Counted from the first letter of the stretch, positions 1-7,052 are shown. The stretch: DNA of 9,501 nt from UBA7328 sp036479115 (GCA_036479115.1 JAZGFD010000345.1:1-9501), one strand, 5' to 3'. Made by a program: numbers and translations. Notes: generated by a model from the sequence alone, not told the origin.

Positions 1-1764
1 AGCCATGGAAGACAGGAACAAAAGCAAACAGACAACCAAAGTAGATCAAACAATAAGAGTGGACCTGCCCGTGCCCCATACAACTTCATTCCTCTGAATA
101 CCGAAATTGTTTCTGCCGAAACACCTCCATCCCAGGATAGGTTTCATGAGAATATGCTATCAGGCCAGATTGATCTTACTATCACTAACAAAACCCCATT
201 TTTTATAAGAGGAAGAAAGTGGGATAAGGAAAAGAAAGAATGGGTCGAAAGTGAAAATTTTTTTGAATGGAAAAAAAACAAGCCTGCTATTCCTGGTAGT
301 TCCTTGCGTGGGATGGTGAGGAGTTTGGTGGAGATAAGTACGTTTAGCGAACTAGATATGTTTGATGATAAGCAATTGTACAGAAGGTTCAATATGATTA
401 CCGATAAAAATGATCAGATTAATTATGGTTTTTTACGGAAAGTGGGTCAAGAATATATATTGAAGGAGGTTGCCACAAAACCTAAACAAGTTCAAAAAAG
501 TGAAGACTTATTAAGTAAAAACCCATATCACTATAAATATAATGGAAATGACTGCTTTTACTCGGTAGGAGAATTTCAATATTCTTCCAGAGTGTGGAAG
601 TTTATTTGGAATAATACAGGAAATAAAGATGTGGTTGACGAAAAGGTGCTAGACGGATATCGTTATGATAAAAATCGGGCTGAGGAGGCAATAGATATTC
701 TAGAATCACTCTCTAGAGGGTACATTGTAAATGGGGTAAAAGAAGGAGAACAAATTGGCTCTACAAGAGTGAAAGTGCCTTCTGAAAAAGGAATTCCCAT
801 TTTCTTTCGTAGAAAAAATGGAAAAATTATTTCGTTTGGAAATGCCAAATATCATCGCATACCATACAATTACACTATTAGTGATTTTATTAGACAAACT
901 AAACCTGTTAACTTTCAAAATGATTTTGCCAAGACTATTTTTGGAACAACAGAAAATACTTCACGTATTGCTTTTGAAGACTGTGTAATAAATATTGGAC
1001 AGAAAAATTTTCATGAATTTGAAAATAGTGTTACACCGAAGATATTGTCATCCCCTAAGCCAACTACATATCAACACTATCTAAAACAAGACAGTGTTAA
1101 TGTAAGTGAATTAAATCTAAAAACATGGAATAGTAAAAATTCTCTAATTAGTGGATATAAAGGATATTGGCATCGGGAAACGCCATCCAATAAGACCTAT
1201 GAGCAAAGTTGGGTTGAAAATGGTGAAGTCAAAAAAAGCCATGCCCAACCTATTAAACCATTAACATCTGGAACAATTTTTTCAGGTCGTATACGATTTG
1301 AAAATCTCAGTCAAGTAGAACTTGGATGCCTGCTCTTTGTATTGCACTTGCCTGAAGGCTGCTATCACAAAATGGGCTTTGGCAAACCATTAGGGCTAGG
1401 GTCTGTAGAGATAAAACCAACCCTTACTTTGATAGATCGAAAGCAACGGTATGTGAATCTTTTCAATATTGATAAGAATGGATGGAACAATGGACTAAAA
1501 GATAAACATTTAGGAGATAACCTTAATAAATACAAAAATGCCTTTGCTGAATTCATGAATGGGAAAGCTGACATTGAATGTGATGATTGGGAAGCGTTAT
1601 GGAAAAATAAAAGACTCGAACAACTTAAAATAATGTTGACTTCTGACCACAGCAAGGTAGATGATTGGCTGGATAAAACAAGGTATCAAGAGTTATCTGA
1701 ATTTAAAAAGCGACCTGTTTTGCCGAGTGCGGATGAGGTTATAAAAAATAACACTTATAATTAA
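1..1764 (+). CDS. Type III CRISPR RAMP protein (TIGR03986-like, Cas7-type), 5' truncated by the window edge
   Basis: This is a RAMP-superfamily subunit, expected to sit in the crRNA-binding backbone of a type III effector complex. The frame is open from base 1 with no in-frame ATG before 154. The 51 codons ahead of that ATG encode RAPYNFIPLN (bases 70-99), which resembles the conserved N-terminus I associate with TIGR03986-type proteins, so the true start probably lies outside the window; 587 residues are visible. Other signatures are IPGSSLRGMVR (visible residues 97-107), the usual RAMP 'PGSSLRG' element, and a C-terminal glycine-rich stretch, MGFGKPLGLGSVEI (about residues 457-470), typical of RAMP RNA-binding folds. 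The first 23 visible residues are rich in Q, N, S and K and look like a linker, so another domain may be fused upstream. D46 in QDRFHE might be a backbone nuclease residue, but this is a guess. The next gene starts 11 bp downstream in the same direction. RAMP assignment is strong; the exact family is moderately sure. Confidence 0.85.
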   Translation, partial: SHGRQEQKQTDNQSRSNNKSGPARAPYNFIPLNTEIVSAETPPSQDRFHENMLSGQIDLTITNKTPFFIRGRKWDKEKKEWVESENFFEWKKNKPAIPGSSLRGMVRSLVEISTFSELDMFDDKQLYRRFNMITDKNDQINYGFLRKVGQEYILKEVATKPKQVQKSEDLLSKNPYHYKYNGNDCFYSVGEFQYSSRVWKFIWNNTGNKDVVDEKVLDGYRYDKNRAEEAIDILESLSRGYIVNGVKEGEQIGSTRVKVPSEKGIPIFFRRKNGKIISFGNAKYHRIPYNYTISDFIRQTKPVNFQNDFAKTIFGTTENTSRIAFEDCVINIGQKNFHEFENSVTPKILSSPKPTTYQHYLKQDSVNVSELNLKTWNSKNSLISGYKGYWHRETPSNKTYEQSWVENGEVKKSHAQPIKPLTSGTIFSGRIRFENLSQVELGCLLFVLHLPEGCYHKMGFGKPLGLGSVEIKPTLTLIDRKQRYVNLFNIDKNGWNNGLKDKHLGDNLNKYKNAFAEFMNGKADIECDDWEALWKNKRLEQLKIMLTSDHSKVDDWLDKTRYQELSEFKKRPVLPSADEVIKNNTYN

Positions 1765-1775
1765 TACTTATTCCC

Positions 1776-2141
1776 ATGCTCATAAACCTCTCCAACCACC
1801 CCTCTACCAAATGGTCTGCTCCTCAAAAGAAAGCAGCCCAAGACCAATTTGGGCAAGTAATAGATCATGCCTTCCCACATATACCCCCTGCATGGACAAT
1901 GGACGAGGTAGTCACAAAAGCAAAAGAAATCTTAAATGAAATTAAGACCAAATATCATTCAGACACAGCTTATGTCATACTCATAGCAGGAGAGCAATCA
2001 TTCGTGGTGGCGATGGTAGATCTGTGCAGACAAGAGGAAATCACTTGTTATAATGCCACTTCAGACAGGATAGTCACTGAAAATAGTGATGGGTCTAAAA
2101 ATGTAAAATTTGAATTTATAAAATTTAGAAAACTGATATGA
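1776..2141 (+). CDS. Small CRISPR-associated protein, predicted CARF-like (Csx15/16/20-type) domain
   Basis: This 121-aa soluble protein has no signal peptide or membrane helix. Its layout is strand NLSNHPS (4-10), helical spacer, amphipathic helix (43-58), hydrophobic strand AYVILIAG (65-72), then GEQSF (72-76), and a C-terminal TSDRIV...KFEFIKFR segment (95-118). It resembles small proteins found beside type III CRISPR loci in Bacteroidota and cyanobacteria, where the single Rossmann-like domain is compared with CARF domains; some small Csx families of this kind bind or degrade cyclic oligoadenylate. A role as sensor or ring nuclease is inference here. Its stop codon overlaps the start of the membrane-protein gene in an ATGA (2138-2141), implying translational coupling, and it sits 11 bp after the RAMP gene. 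The gene uses more C-ending codons than the following one. I am confident it is CRISPR-associated and less sure of the family name or activity. Confidence 0.7.
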   Translation: MLINLSNHPSTKWSAPQKKAAQDQFGQVIDHAFPHIPPAWTMDEVVTKAKEILNEIKTKYHSDTAYVILIAGEQSFVVAMVDLCRQEEITCYNATSDRIVTENSDGSKNVKFEFIKFRKLI

Positions 2142-3109
2142 AAAAATCAATTCCTATAGCTCTTTTTGCTTTTAAAAAAATTTGGTTGGCTATCAAACAA
2201 AAAGGTTGGTTAGTAACTGTTCTTATTTCATTATTTCTTATAATATTTCTTATAATACTTTGCTGCCAAGGTCCTGATTGCCTTTGGGTTGTTGGGAAGG
2301 GCATTTCTGATACCGACCTCTATAGTAAAATATTAGATCCACTAATCGGTGTTTCCACATTTTTAGTCGCTGTTCTAATTGGACTAAAACAAATTACCAG
2401 TGAATGGGAAGATAGTCTTGAAAAGCGTCTTTCAGTAGTTTTTCTTTATCACGTGGCTAATGATGAAATTAATAAAATTAATAGTGCTAAATATGATACA
2501 AATATCAATGAAAAGGTTTCTGAAAAAAAGATAGAAATCCATCTTCTTAATAATATGGAACCTGATGATATTATTATAAATCTTGATAAAATTGACAAAT
2601 TAAGTAGAGAGATAGAGGTTTTGAGAAGAAGAGAAAAAAGTAACGTAGTAGATATTCAAAAAAAGACATTATTCGCAAATATTAAGTTTGAAAATAATAG
2701 ACCTTCTCACTTAATTCCTCTTATAATTTATAAGGAATCTTTACTTAACCATGAAAGCGATATTAGAGCCTGGTCTCAACAACTGGGAGCACAGGCAACC
2801 GGAGGGCCATTTTTATCTTTTCTACCATATCAGTATAATGGGGAAACAGAAATTATAGAAAGACAAAAATTGAATGGAGAAATCCAGTTTATTAAGCACT
2901 ATATCTTTTTCTACTACTTAAGAGAGATTCCACCCCACATTTTACATATTCAAAAGATGCAAATATTTACTGAAAATTATGACGAAACACCAGCCTACGA
3001 TGCAAGTAAATGTCAGCTTTCGCCTATTGAATCGTTGCAGGGTATTGATGCTTACAAAAATTTGAGTAATTACATTGACAAAAAAATAAACAATGAAAAA
3101 ACAAATTAA
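2138..3109 (+). CDS. Two-helix membrane protein of unknown function in a type III CRISPR operon
   Basis: This 323-aa protein matches no family I can name with confidence. It has two hydrophobic segments near the N-terminus: about residues 24-43 (WLVTVLISLFLIIFLIILCC) and about 65-83 (ILDPLIGVSTFLVAVLIGL). The loop between them holds a Cys cluster, CCQGPDC (42-48). A soluble region of about 235 residues follows; it has a charged, probably coiled-coil stretch (about 145-175), SDIRAWSQQLGAQ (207-219) and an aromatic stretch, FFYYLREIPP (257-266). Positive charges before helix 1 and after helix 2 (K84, K96, R97) suggest both ends are cytoplasmic. It lacks any CARF, HEPN or HD motif I can see. The start overlaps the small CARF-like gene by 4 bp and its end overlaps cas6 by 17 bp. 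It is visibly more AT-rich than both. By position it could be a membrane effector triggered during immunity, but that is inference. Confidence 0.75.
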   Translation: MKKSIPIALFAFKKIWLAIKQKGWLVTVLISLFLIIFLIILCCQGPDCLWVVGKGISDTDLYSKILDPLIGVSTFLVAVLIGLKQITSEWEDSLEKRLSVVFLYHVANDEINKINSAKYDTNINEKVSEKKIEIHLLNNMEPDDIIINLDKIDKLSREIEVLRRREKSNVVDIQKKTLFANIKFENNRPSHLIPLIIYKESLLNHESDIRAWSQQLGAQATGGPFLSFLPYQYNGETEIIERQKLNGEIQFIKHYIFFYYLREIPPHILHIQKMQIFTENYDETPAYDASKCQLSPIESLQGIDAYKNLSNYIDKKINNEKTN

Positions 3110-3986
3110 AACCCTCCACATCCAAACCTCCATTCCGCACCACCCCACTGATGCCCAATCCCTCCGTGCCCGATTAATAGAGCACGCCATCATCACATTC
3201 CTCATCCAACTAAGACCCCAATACCCAAAGCTATTCTATGACGTAAAAGCCATCGAAGTACTCAATAGAATTTTGGGCAAAAACAACGGCAACCTCACTG
3301 ATGACAAAGAAGAACAAATAGACCACATCACAGCATTACTCTATGAGACCTACCCTGACCTCATATATTTTCACAATCATGCCCCTGACGGCAGCAGACA
3401 GGAGATAGCGTATCCGCTCATACACTATAGGTCAAAGCGAGGAAAGGCAGAGATATATGCCTTTGCAGATGCCATCCCTATCGTAGAGCAGTGGCTCGCC
3501 AAAGCCGACTACCAAAGCTGGATGAGCTATGGGCAGGTGAAGGATAAAAAAGAAGAATCACAACAGATATCTATACTCAAAACACCCAAATACTACCGCC
3601 TCATGGACTGGCTAGCACTCAATACCGACAACTACCAACGATGGCTTAAAAATGTGCTGCTCAAAGATCGGGTCACTATCTTAGAAGAAGCACTCACAGG
3701 TCACCTCAGAAGACTGGCTCAGGCATTTATAAAGCAAGATGACTGGTCTCAGATTAAGGCAGAACTCATCATGATCACAAAAACCAAAGAAGTAAAAGCC
3801 TATCATCACAATGATCTGGCTTTCAATATATTATTCAGGGCAAATGTAGACTTGCCCACTTCTCTTGCTATAGGAAGATCGGTAAGCCTGGGATATGGTA
3901 CCCAGAGCCTTACCAGATGGCAGGGAGAAGAAAAGCAGATCATCACTCACATACAATCAGAGCTAGCTACTGCGAGTAGAGTATGA
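3093..3986 (+). CDS. cas6: CRISPR-associated endoribonuclease Cas6 (Cas6b-like)
   Basis: Cas6 cuts the precursor CRISPR transcript within each repeat, leaving a short repeat-derived 5' handle on each guide. At 297 aa this protein has the length expected for a two-domain Cas6b. It shows KTLHIQTSIP as the first strand (6-15), the 'YPLIHYRSKRGKAEIYAF' core segment (107-124) and the C-terminal glycine-rich element IGRSVSLGYGT (260-270), which is diagnostic for Cas6 proteins. H31, H94 and H96 are possible catalytic histidines; I cannot tell which from sequence alone. The start lies 17 bp inside the membrane-protein gene, so translation is probably coupled. An in-frame start further down would lose the first strand. 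The gene is C-rich in codon use compared with its AT-rich neighbour. The expected substrate is the 35-bp repeat array about 4.4 kb downstream, whose last 8 bases (ACTGAGAC) suit a Cas6-generated handle. Confidence 0.85.
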   Translation: MKKQIKTLHIQTSIPHHPTDAQSLRARLIEHAIITFLIQLRPQYPKLFYDVKAIEVLNRILGKNNGNLTDDKEEQIDHITALLYETYPDLIYFHNHAPDGSRQEIAYPLIHYRSKRGKAEIYAFADAIPIVEQWLAKADYQSWMSYGQVKDKKEESQQISILKTPKYYRLMDWLALNTDNYQRWLKNVLLKDRVTILEEALTGHLRRLAQAFIKQDDWSQIKAELIMITKTKEVKAYHHNDLAFNILFRANVDLPTSLAIGRSVSLGYGTQSLTRWQGEEKQIITHIQSELATASRV

Positions 3987-4256
3987 TGATGTCAATATCT
4001 TTCAAAATGTTCTTTGACAAATTGGAATTTTTATTTTATTTCGAATCCATATTGATTGCCCATATACTCTTGATTTTACTAACCGATTATATGCGTTATT
4101 AAACCTCAATTTTCTCGTTATCTCTTCGATTTCGAAACTATATATTTCGACATTTCTAAAATCTTTAATCATTTTGGTATGCCAAATTTTTTAAGCATGT
4201 GTAAAAGCTGATAATAGCAATATTGACGCTGAAAAGAAATTAAATAAAAAATTTGA
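3987..4256. other. Non-coding spacer between convergent cas6 and NYN genes
   Basis: This 270-bp AT-rich stretch separates the ends of two converging genes. I see no convincing gene. A short dyad, TCGAAA (4132-4137) with TTTCGA (4145-4150) and a 7-base loop, could form a weak hairpin but has no clean T-run, so I do not call a terminator. At 4011-4027 the sequence TCTTTGACAAATTGGAA resembles a motif I associate with leaders and strong promoters in Bacteroidota, yet no repeats or gene start follow. It may be a remnant of a former array leader or simply chance. Confidence 0.45.
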
Positions 4257-4883
4257 TTAAAACTGAGATTGTTGAACTAAAGGGAAATGTTTATTCATTC
4301 TTACCATTCTAATTTGGTGATCTTGTTGAGATTCTGACGAATACTCTTTTTGTTTCTTACAAAATTTATAAAGCCCATAGGATGATAAACTTGGAGGGAT
4401 AATGAGTAAAATACTTTTCTTGTATGATTTATAAGACAGTTTAATTGGGCTTTCAAAATCTGAATCAGCGGAAATTAGATACATCGCATCCACATCGGCC
4501 GTGAGTGCATCATGCACCATTTCTACTGATAAATTTACATCAGTAAGCTTTTCTGTTCGCCATTTAATCTCCTGACAACAATGATGACATTGCCGAGATT
4601 GATCTGTAAGCCGCCCTTTGATAAATTGAAACTGTGAAGGGTATGCGGAGAGGTGTCTCCCGATATATTCCTGAAAATTTTCCATTTTATAATTCAAATT
4701 ATTATGAGGAATAGCCATGAATAATTTTACCTTAACCAGGGTTGCATTTCTGTCATATTTCTCTATATATTTTTGCGACAATTTGACAAGGTCAATTTCA
4801 TTTAAATTTTGCCATTCTGGTGATTTCTTGTGCTTCATGGCAATAAAAAAATTATATCCGTCAATGTAGACTATCACATTCAT
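4257..4883 (-). CDS. NYN-domain (PIN-like) nuclease
   Basis: This protein is a predicted metal-dependent ribonuclease of the NYN/LabA-like branch of the PIN fold. From the chosen start at 4883 it is 208 aa and opens MNVIVYIDGYNFF, the strand that places the first acidic residue (D8). The remaining acidic cluster is present: TDVNLSVEMVHDA (114-126, D115) and YLISADSDFESP (135-146, D140 and D142). CHHCC (99-103) followed by W108 matches the short Cys-containing insert seen in many NYN proteins, though the second pair is irregular. A longer reading from 4970 would add 29 residues that run through DNA full of palindromes, so I prefer the internal Met. It is convergent with cas6 and lies between the effector and adaptation modules, so it could be an accessory RNase of the system or an unrelated passenger. 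Domain call is firm; the CRISPR role is inference. Confidence 0.85.
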   Translation of the reverse strand: MNVIVYIDGYNFFIAMKHKKSPEWQNLNEIDLVKLSQKYIEKYDRNATLVKVKLFMAIPHNNLNYKMENFQEYIGRHLSAYPSQFQFIKGRLTDQSRQCHHCCQEIKWRTEKLTDVNLSVEMVHDALTADVDAMYLISADSDFESPIKLSYKSYKKSILLIIPPSLSSYGLYKFCKKQKEYSSESQQDHQIRMVRMNKHFPLVQQSQF

Positions 4884-4913
4884 AATAGAATATAGTAAAG
4901 AAATATGAATTAC

Positions 4914-4941
4914 AAAAAAATAGCCCTGGAATAATCCAAGG
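4914..4941 (-). terminator. Terminator-like hairpin with T-run upstream of the NYN gene (possible attenuator)
   Basis: Read on the minus strand, CCTTGGA pairs with TCCAGG around the loop TTAT (six pairs with one bulged base), followed by GCTA and seven Ts (4920-4914). This is the shape of an intrinsic terminator. It lies between a promoter-like box (5019-5026) and the NYN start (4883), so it would either end a short upstream RNA or act as an attenuator. The stem is short, so strength is uncertain. Confidence 0.4.
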
Positions 4942-4949
4942 CCAAATGA

Positions 4950-5004
4950 CATTCGTACGAATGACCACACTCATCTGAGGCTCGCAGCCTTCTACTGGGA
5001 TGAG
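4950..5004 (-). promoter_or_regulatory. Structured leader or operator upstream of the NYN gene
   Basis: Two dyad structures sit here. CATTCGTACGAATG (4950-4963) is a perfect 14-bp palindrome, which could be an operator or an RNA stem. Next to it CTCATC (4970-4975) can pair with GATGAG (4999-5004), enclosing an inner hairpin AGGCT (4978-4982) and AGCCT (4986-4990) with a CGC loop. Together with the terminator-like hairpin nearer the gene they form three consecutive structures in the presumed 5' leader of the NYN transcript. The pairing is seen directly; a regulatory role is inferred. Confidence 0.4.
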
Positions 5005-5018
5005 CGGTTATCTATTCG

Positions 5019-5026
5019 CAAATATA
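5019..5026 (-). promoter_or_regulatory. Putative Bacteroidota-type -7 promoter box for the NYN gene
   Basis: On the minus strand this reads TATATTTG, a full match to the TAnnTTTG box used by the main Bacteroidota sigma factor. It would give a leader of about 130 nt before the NYN start at 4883. I do not see a good TTTG -33 element at the expected spacing; a GTTTA lies near 5051-5055. The box is a single short match, so the call is tentative. Confidence 0.35.
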
Positions 5027-5195
5027 AATGAATGTTATGAATGATATATCTAAACGATTAAACCCATCGGAATTATTAAGCTACTAAAGTAGAGTACGGT
5101 GTTCAGGTAACAACCCCAACCATAATAGGTGATATTTTCCCAATATTTCCTAATTTTTCAAATTAACTATTACTGATTACATGAGGCTAAAGCCC
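5027..5195. other. Non-coding DNA between NYN promoter region and first hairpin repeat
   Basis: I see no gene, RNA gene or clear site in this AT-rich stretch. It belongs to a stretch of about 1 kb without a gene that separates the effector and adaptation modules and is otherwise filled by three hairpin elements. Confidence 0.4.
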
Positions 5196-5359
5196 AGTGC
5201 TTAGTCAAGTTATAAATGCTGGGTTGAGTTTGAGAGTAGTTTGAGCCTGAACTAGGCGGAGGTTCCCTTGCATAGCATGGCTATGGAAGGGGTTCTTCAA
5301 CGACGTGCAGGCTTAAAATATGCCAAAATCACCTAGACTATAAAGCTTGACTAAGCACT
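5196..5359. repeat. Hairpin repeat copy 1 (MITE-like, 164 bp)
   Basis: The element begins AGTGCTTAGTCAAG and ends with the exact inverse, CTTGACTAAGCACT, so the outer 14 bp form perfect terminal inverted repeats. Inside, GAGCCTG (5233-5239) faces CAGGCTT (5308-5314). In the centre CATAGC (5271-5276) and GCTATG (5280-5285) form a further hairpin. It carries no coding capacity. It abuts copy 2 exactly, with ACTAGT spanning the junction. It could be a non-autonomous transposon or a structured RNA. It is the most diverged of the three copies in the middle. Confidence 0.65.
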
Positions 5360-5522
5360 AGTGCCCTGTCAAGTGTTAAATGACGGGTTGGCTTTGCACA
5401 TAATTTGATCCTGAACGAGGCAAAAAACGCAGTCATAGCAGTAGATATGGCGAGTATTTTTAACAAAGAGCAGGTTCAAAAGATGCCAAAATTACCCGTC
5501 AATTTATCCTTGACAGAGTACT
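5360..5522. repeat. Hairpin repeat copy 2 (MITE-like, 163 bp)
   Basis: The left end AGTGCCCTGTCAAG and the right end CTTGACAGAGTACT are imperfect inverted repeats; the similarity continues inward to TGACGGGT and ACCCGTCA. The middle segment (about 5412-5475) is nearly identical to copy 3, including CATAGCAGTAGATA and GCGAGTATTTTTAACAAAG, and differs from copy 1. The arms TTGATCCTG and CAGGTTCAA nest inside the termini. It directly follows copy 1 without a gap. Confidence 0.65.
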
Positions 5523-5658
5523 AGATGTAATTCAGCTTTTATTCCGTCAGTTAAAACACAATGTTGGGCACACTCTAAACACTGACATTTTTCACAAAAA
5601 GAATAATTTTGAAAGAGATCTTAGTTTTTTGAAACTTGGTGATGCGTAAGTATCAGTG
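5523..5658. other. Unassigned DNA between hairpin repeats 2 and 3
   Basis: This is an AT-rich stretch of 136 bp with no gene or recognisable site. It is the only sequence separating copies 2 and 3 of the hairpin element. Confidence 0.35.
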
Positions 5659-5823
5659 AGTGCTCTGCCAAGAGCTTTAAATGATGGGTTGAATATGCGC
5701 ATATATTGGCCATGAACGAGGTAAAAAACGCGGTCATAGCAGTAGATACGGCGAGTATTTTTAACAAAGTGCAGGATTAAAAGATGTCAAAAGCACCCAT
5801 CAATTTATCCTTGACAGAGCACT
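5659..5823. repeat. Hairpin repeat copy 3 (MITE-like, 165 bp)
   Basis: It starts AGTGCTCTGCCAAG and ends CTTGACAGAGCACT, imperfect inverted termini that extend to ATGATGGGT and ACCCATCA. The middle closely matches copy 2. It lies 147 bp before the reverse transcriptase start, which leaves open a link to the RT (retron RNAs are also flanked by inverted ends and lie upstream of their RT). Its presence in several copies favours a mobile or repeat-family origin. Confidence 0.65.
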
Positions 5824-5970
5824 AATTGAACAAATCGAATATGCGGCGACGTAATCGAGATTCATCAACGCATGACAATAAGTGGATAATTCGAAAATAT
5901 CACCATAAGAGACTTTTTTGATTTTGTGTGTTTCCGAAGTGGGCTCATCATTAATAAACAATGTATCACC
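5824..5970 (+). promoter_or_regulatory. Upstream region of the RT-cas1-cas2 operon
   Basis: These 147 bp must hold the promoter of the adaptation operon unless it lies within hairpin repeat 3. TGATTTTG (5919-5926) matches the TAnnTTTG box at five of six positions, with no clear -33 partner. I see no convincing a1/a2 inverted repeat of the sort that frames a retron RNA. A short open frame on the minus strand (5982-5800) is not gene-like. Confidence 0.3.
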
Positions 5971-6999
5971 ATGACAAGACAAAAAATACTAAGAAGAATT
6001 CAGGAGTTTCTGGCTATAAGAAATACTACCCACCTTACACAGGTACTCGATGTGACTGCTCACGCTCTCACTTTACAAAGTGGCTATAAGAAGTACAACG
6101 AATTTACCATCCCAAAGCCATCTGGAGGATTACGCTATATAGAATCTCCTAGTCCTGGGCTAAAAGATATACAAAGGAAGCTCAATAGATTCCTACAGGC
6201 CGTATATTTCCAAAGGAGGACAAAAGCCGCATATGGATTTATCATCGATGTCAAAAATACATCTGATAGAAATATAATCACCAATGCAAGACAGCATCTC
6301 AATGCACCCTATTTAGTCAATATGGATTTTAAGGATTTTTTTCATCAGATTACTAAACCAAAGGTGCATCAGATCTTTAGGAAACAGCCGTTTTTCTTTT
6401 CTAAGGAAATATCTAAGATTCTTACCGACGTATGTTGTTACAAAGGGCGATTGCCTATGGGAGCTCCCACATCTCCAGTATTGACTAACATATATTGTAT
6501 CCCACTCGACAGGCAGATCAGCGACTTTGCTGACGGACTAGGTATACGATATACTCGCTATGCCGATGATATGTCATTTTCAGGAAACATCTCTATTGAT
6601 AAAGACTTTAGAGATACTGTAGGCAATATCGCCATGCAATATGGGTTAAGCCTTCATCCTGGGAAAACTAAAATATTTGGCCCAAATGATATCAAGAAGG
6701 TAACAGGGATATTGGTTTCTGATCGTCTTTATCTACCACCTGAATTACTCGAAGATACTAGAGTAGAGATTAAAAGACTACGCAATATCATAGAAGTAGG
6801 CAATAATTATGGAGCCAAGCATGCTGACTGGGTAAAACACTACAAGCTGAAGATCAATGGCTACCTCCAGTTTTCTAAGCAAGTAATCGGTAAAAGTGAC
6901 CCACTTATTATATCGTTACAGCATGAATATAATCAAGCTCTAAATCCTCCCAAAGTTACTGATCCGATAAGTTGGCGTGAATTACCATATCAGTTCTGA
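5971..6999 (+). CDS. CRISPR-associated reverse transcriptase, retron-type
   Basis: This is an RNA-directed DNA polymerase, 342 aa from the chosen start. RT blocks appear in order: IPKPSGGLR (47-55), NMDFKDFF with the first catalytic Asp D119 (117-124), LPMGAPTSPVLTN (161-173), and RYADDMSFSG with the YADD active site (197-200). Two signatures mark the retron branch rather than the group II intron branch: NARQH (105-109), fitting the NAxxH motif, and VTG (244-246). It has no Cas1 or Cas6 fusion and no maturase or endonuclease domain. The start at 5971 gives MTRQKILRRI; an upstream ATG at 5926 would add 15 residues with no family look. cas1 follows after 53 bp on the same strand, so it probably serves spacer acquisition, perhaps from RNA. 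The alternative is a stand-alone retron that inserted beside cas1; no msr-msd RNA is obvious. RT identity is near certain. Confidence 0.93.
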   Translation: MTRQKILRRIQEFLAIRNTTHLTQVLDVTAHALTLQSGYKKYNEFTIPKPSGGLRYIESPSPGLKDIQRKLNRFLQAVYFQRRTKAAYGFIIDVKNTSDRNIITNARQHLNAPYLVNMDFKDFFHQITKPKVHQIFRKQPFFFSKEISKILTDVCCYKGRLPMGAPTSPVLTNIYCIPLDRQISDFADGLGIRYTRYADDMSFSGNISIDKDFRDTVGNIAMQYGLSLHPGKTKIFGPNDIKKVTGILVSDRLYLPPELLEDTRVEIKRLRNIIEVGNNYGAKHADWVKHYKLKINGYLQFSKQVIGKSDPLIISLQHEYNQALNPPKVTDPISWRELPYQF

Positions 7000-7052
7000 A
7001 TGTAGTAATCATAACCTTATTAACTCCTTCTATTTTACTAAAAAGACAATAA

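Noticed and set aside
5..97. Short ORF from ATG at 5-7 (MEDRNKSK...)
   Set aside because: It overlaps the RAMP frame, which has a family-like motif there, and it ends after about 30 codons.
2942..3205. 87-aa minus-strand ORF opposite the membrane protein and cas6
   Set aside because: It is the antisense of two well-supported coding regions and has no family features.
4884..4970. N-terminal extension of the NYN protein by 29 residues
   Set aside because: The extension reads through palindromes and a terminator-like hairpin, while the internal Met sits directly before the canonical first strand.
5412..5475. Peptide-like reading of the hairpin-repeat centre (KNAVIAVD...SIFNK) kept in frame in copies 2 and 3
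   Set aside because: The frame is short, carries non-synonymous changes between copies and lies in palindromic DNA; copy 1 does not keep it.
5824..5970. Retron msr-msd RNA directly upstream of the RT
   Set aside because: I found no clear long a1/a2 inverted repeat framing stem-loops in this interval; only the separate hairpin repeat further upstream has paired ends.
5800..5982. 60-aa minus-strand ORF before the RT
   Set aside because: It runs across the end of a hairpin repeat and the RT start, has no recognisable domain and no promoter; it looks like chance.
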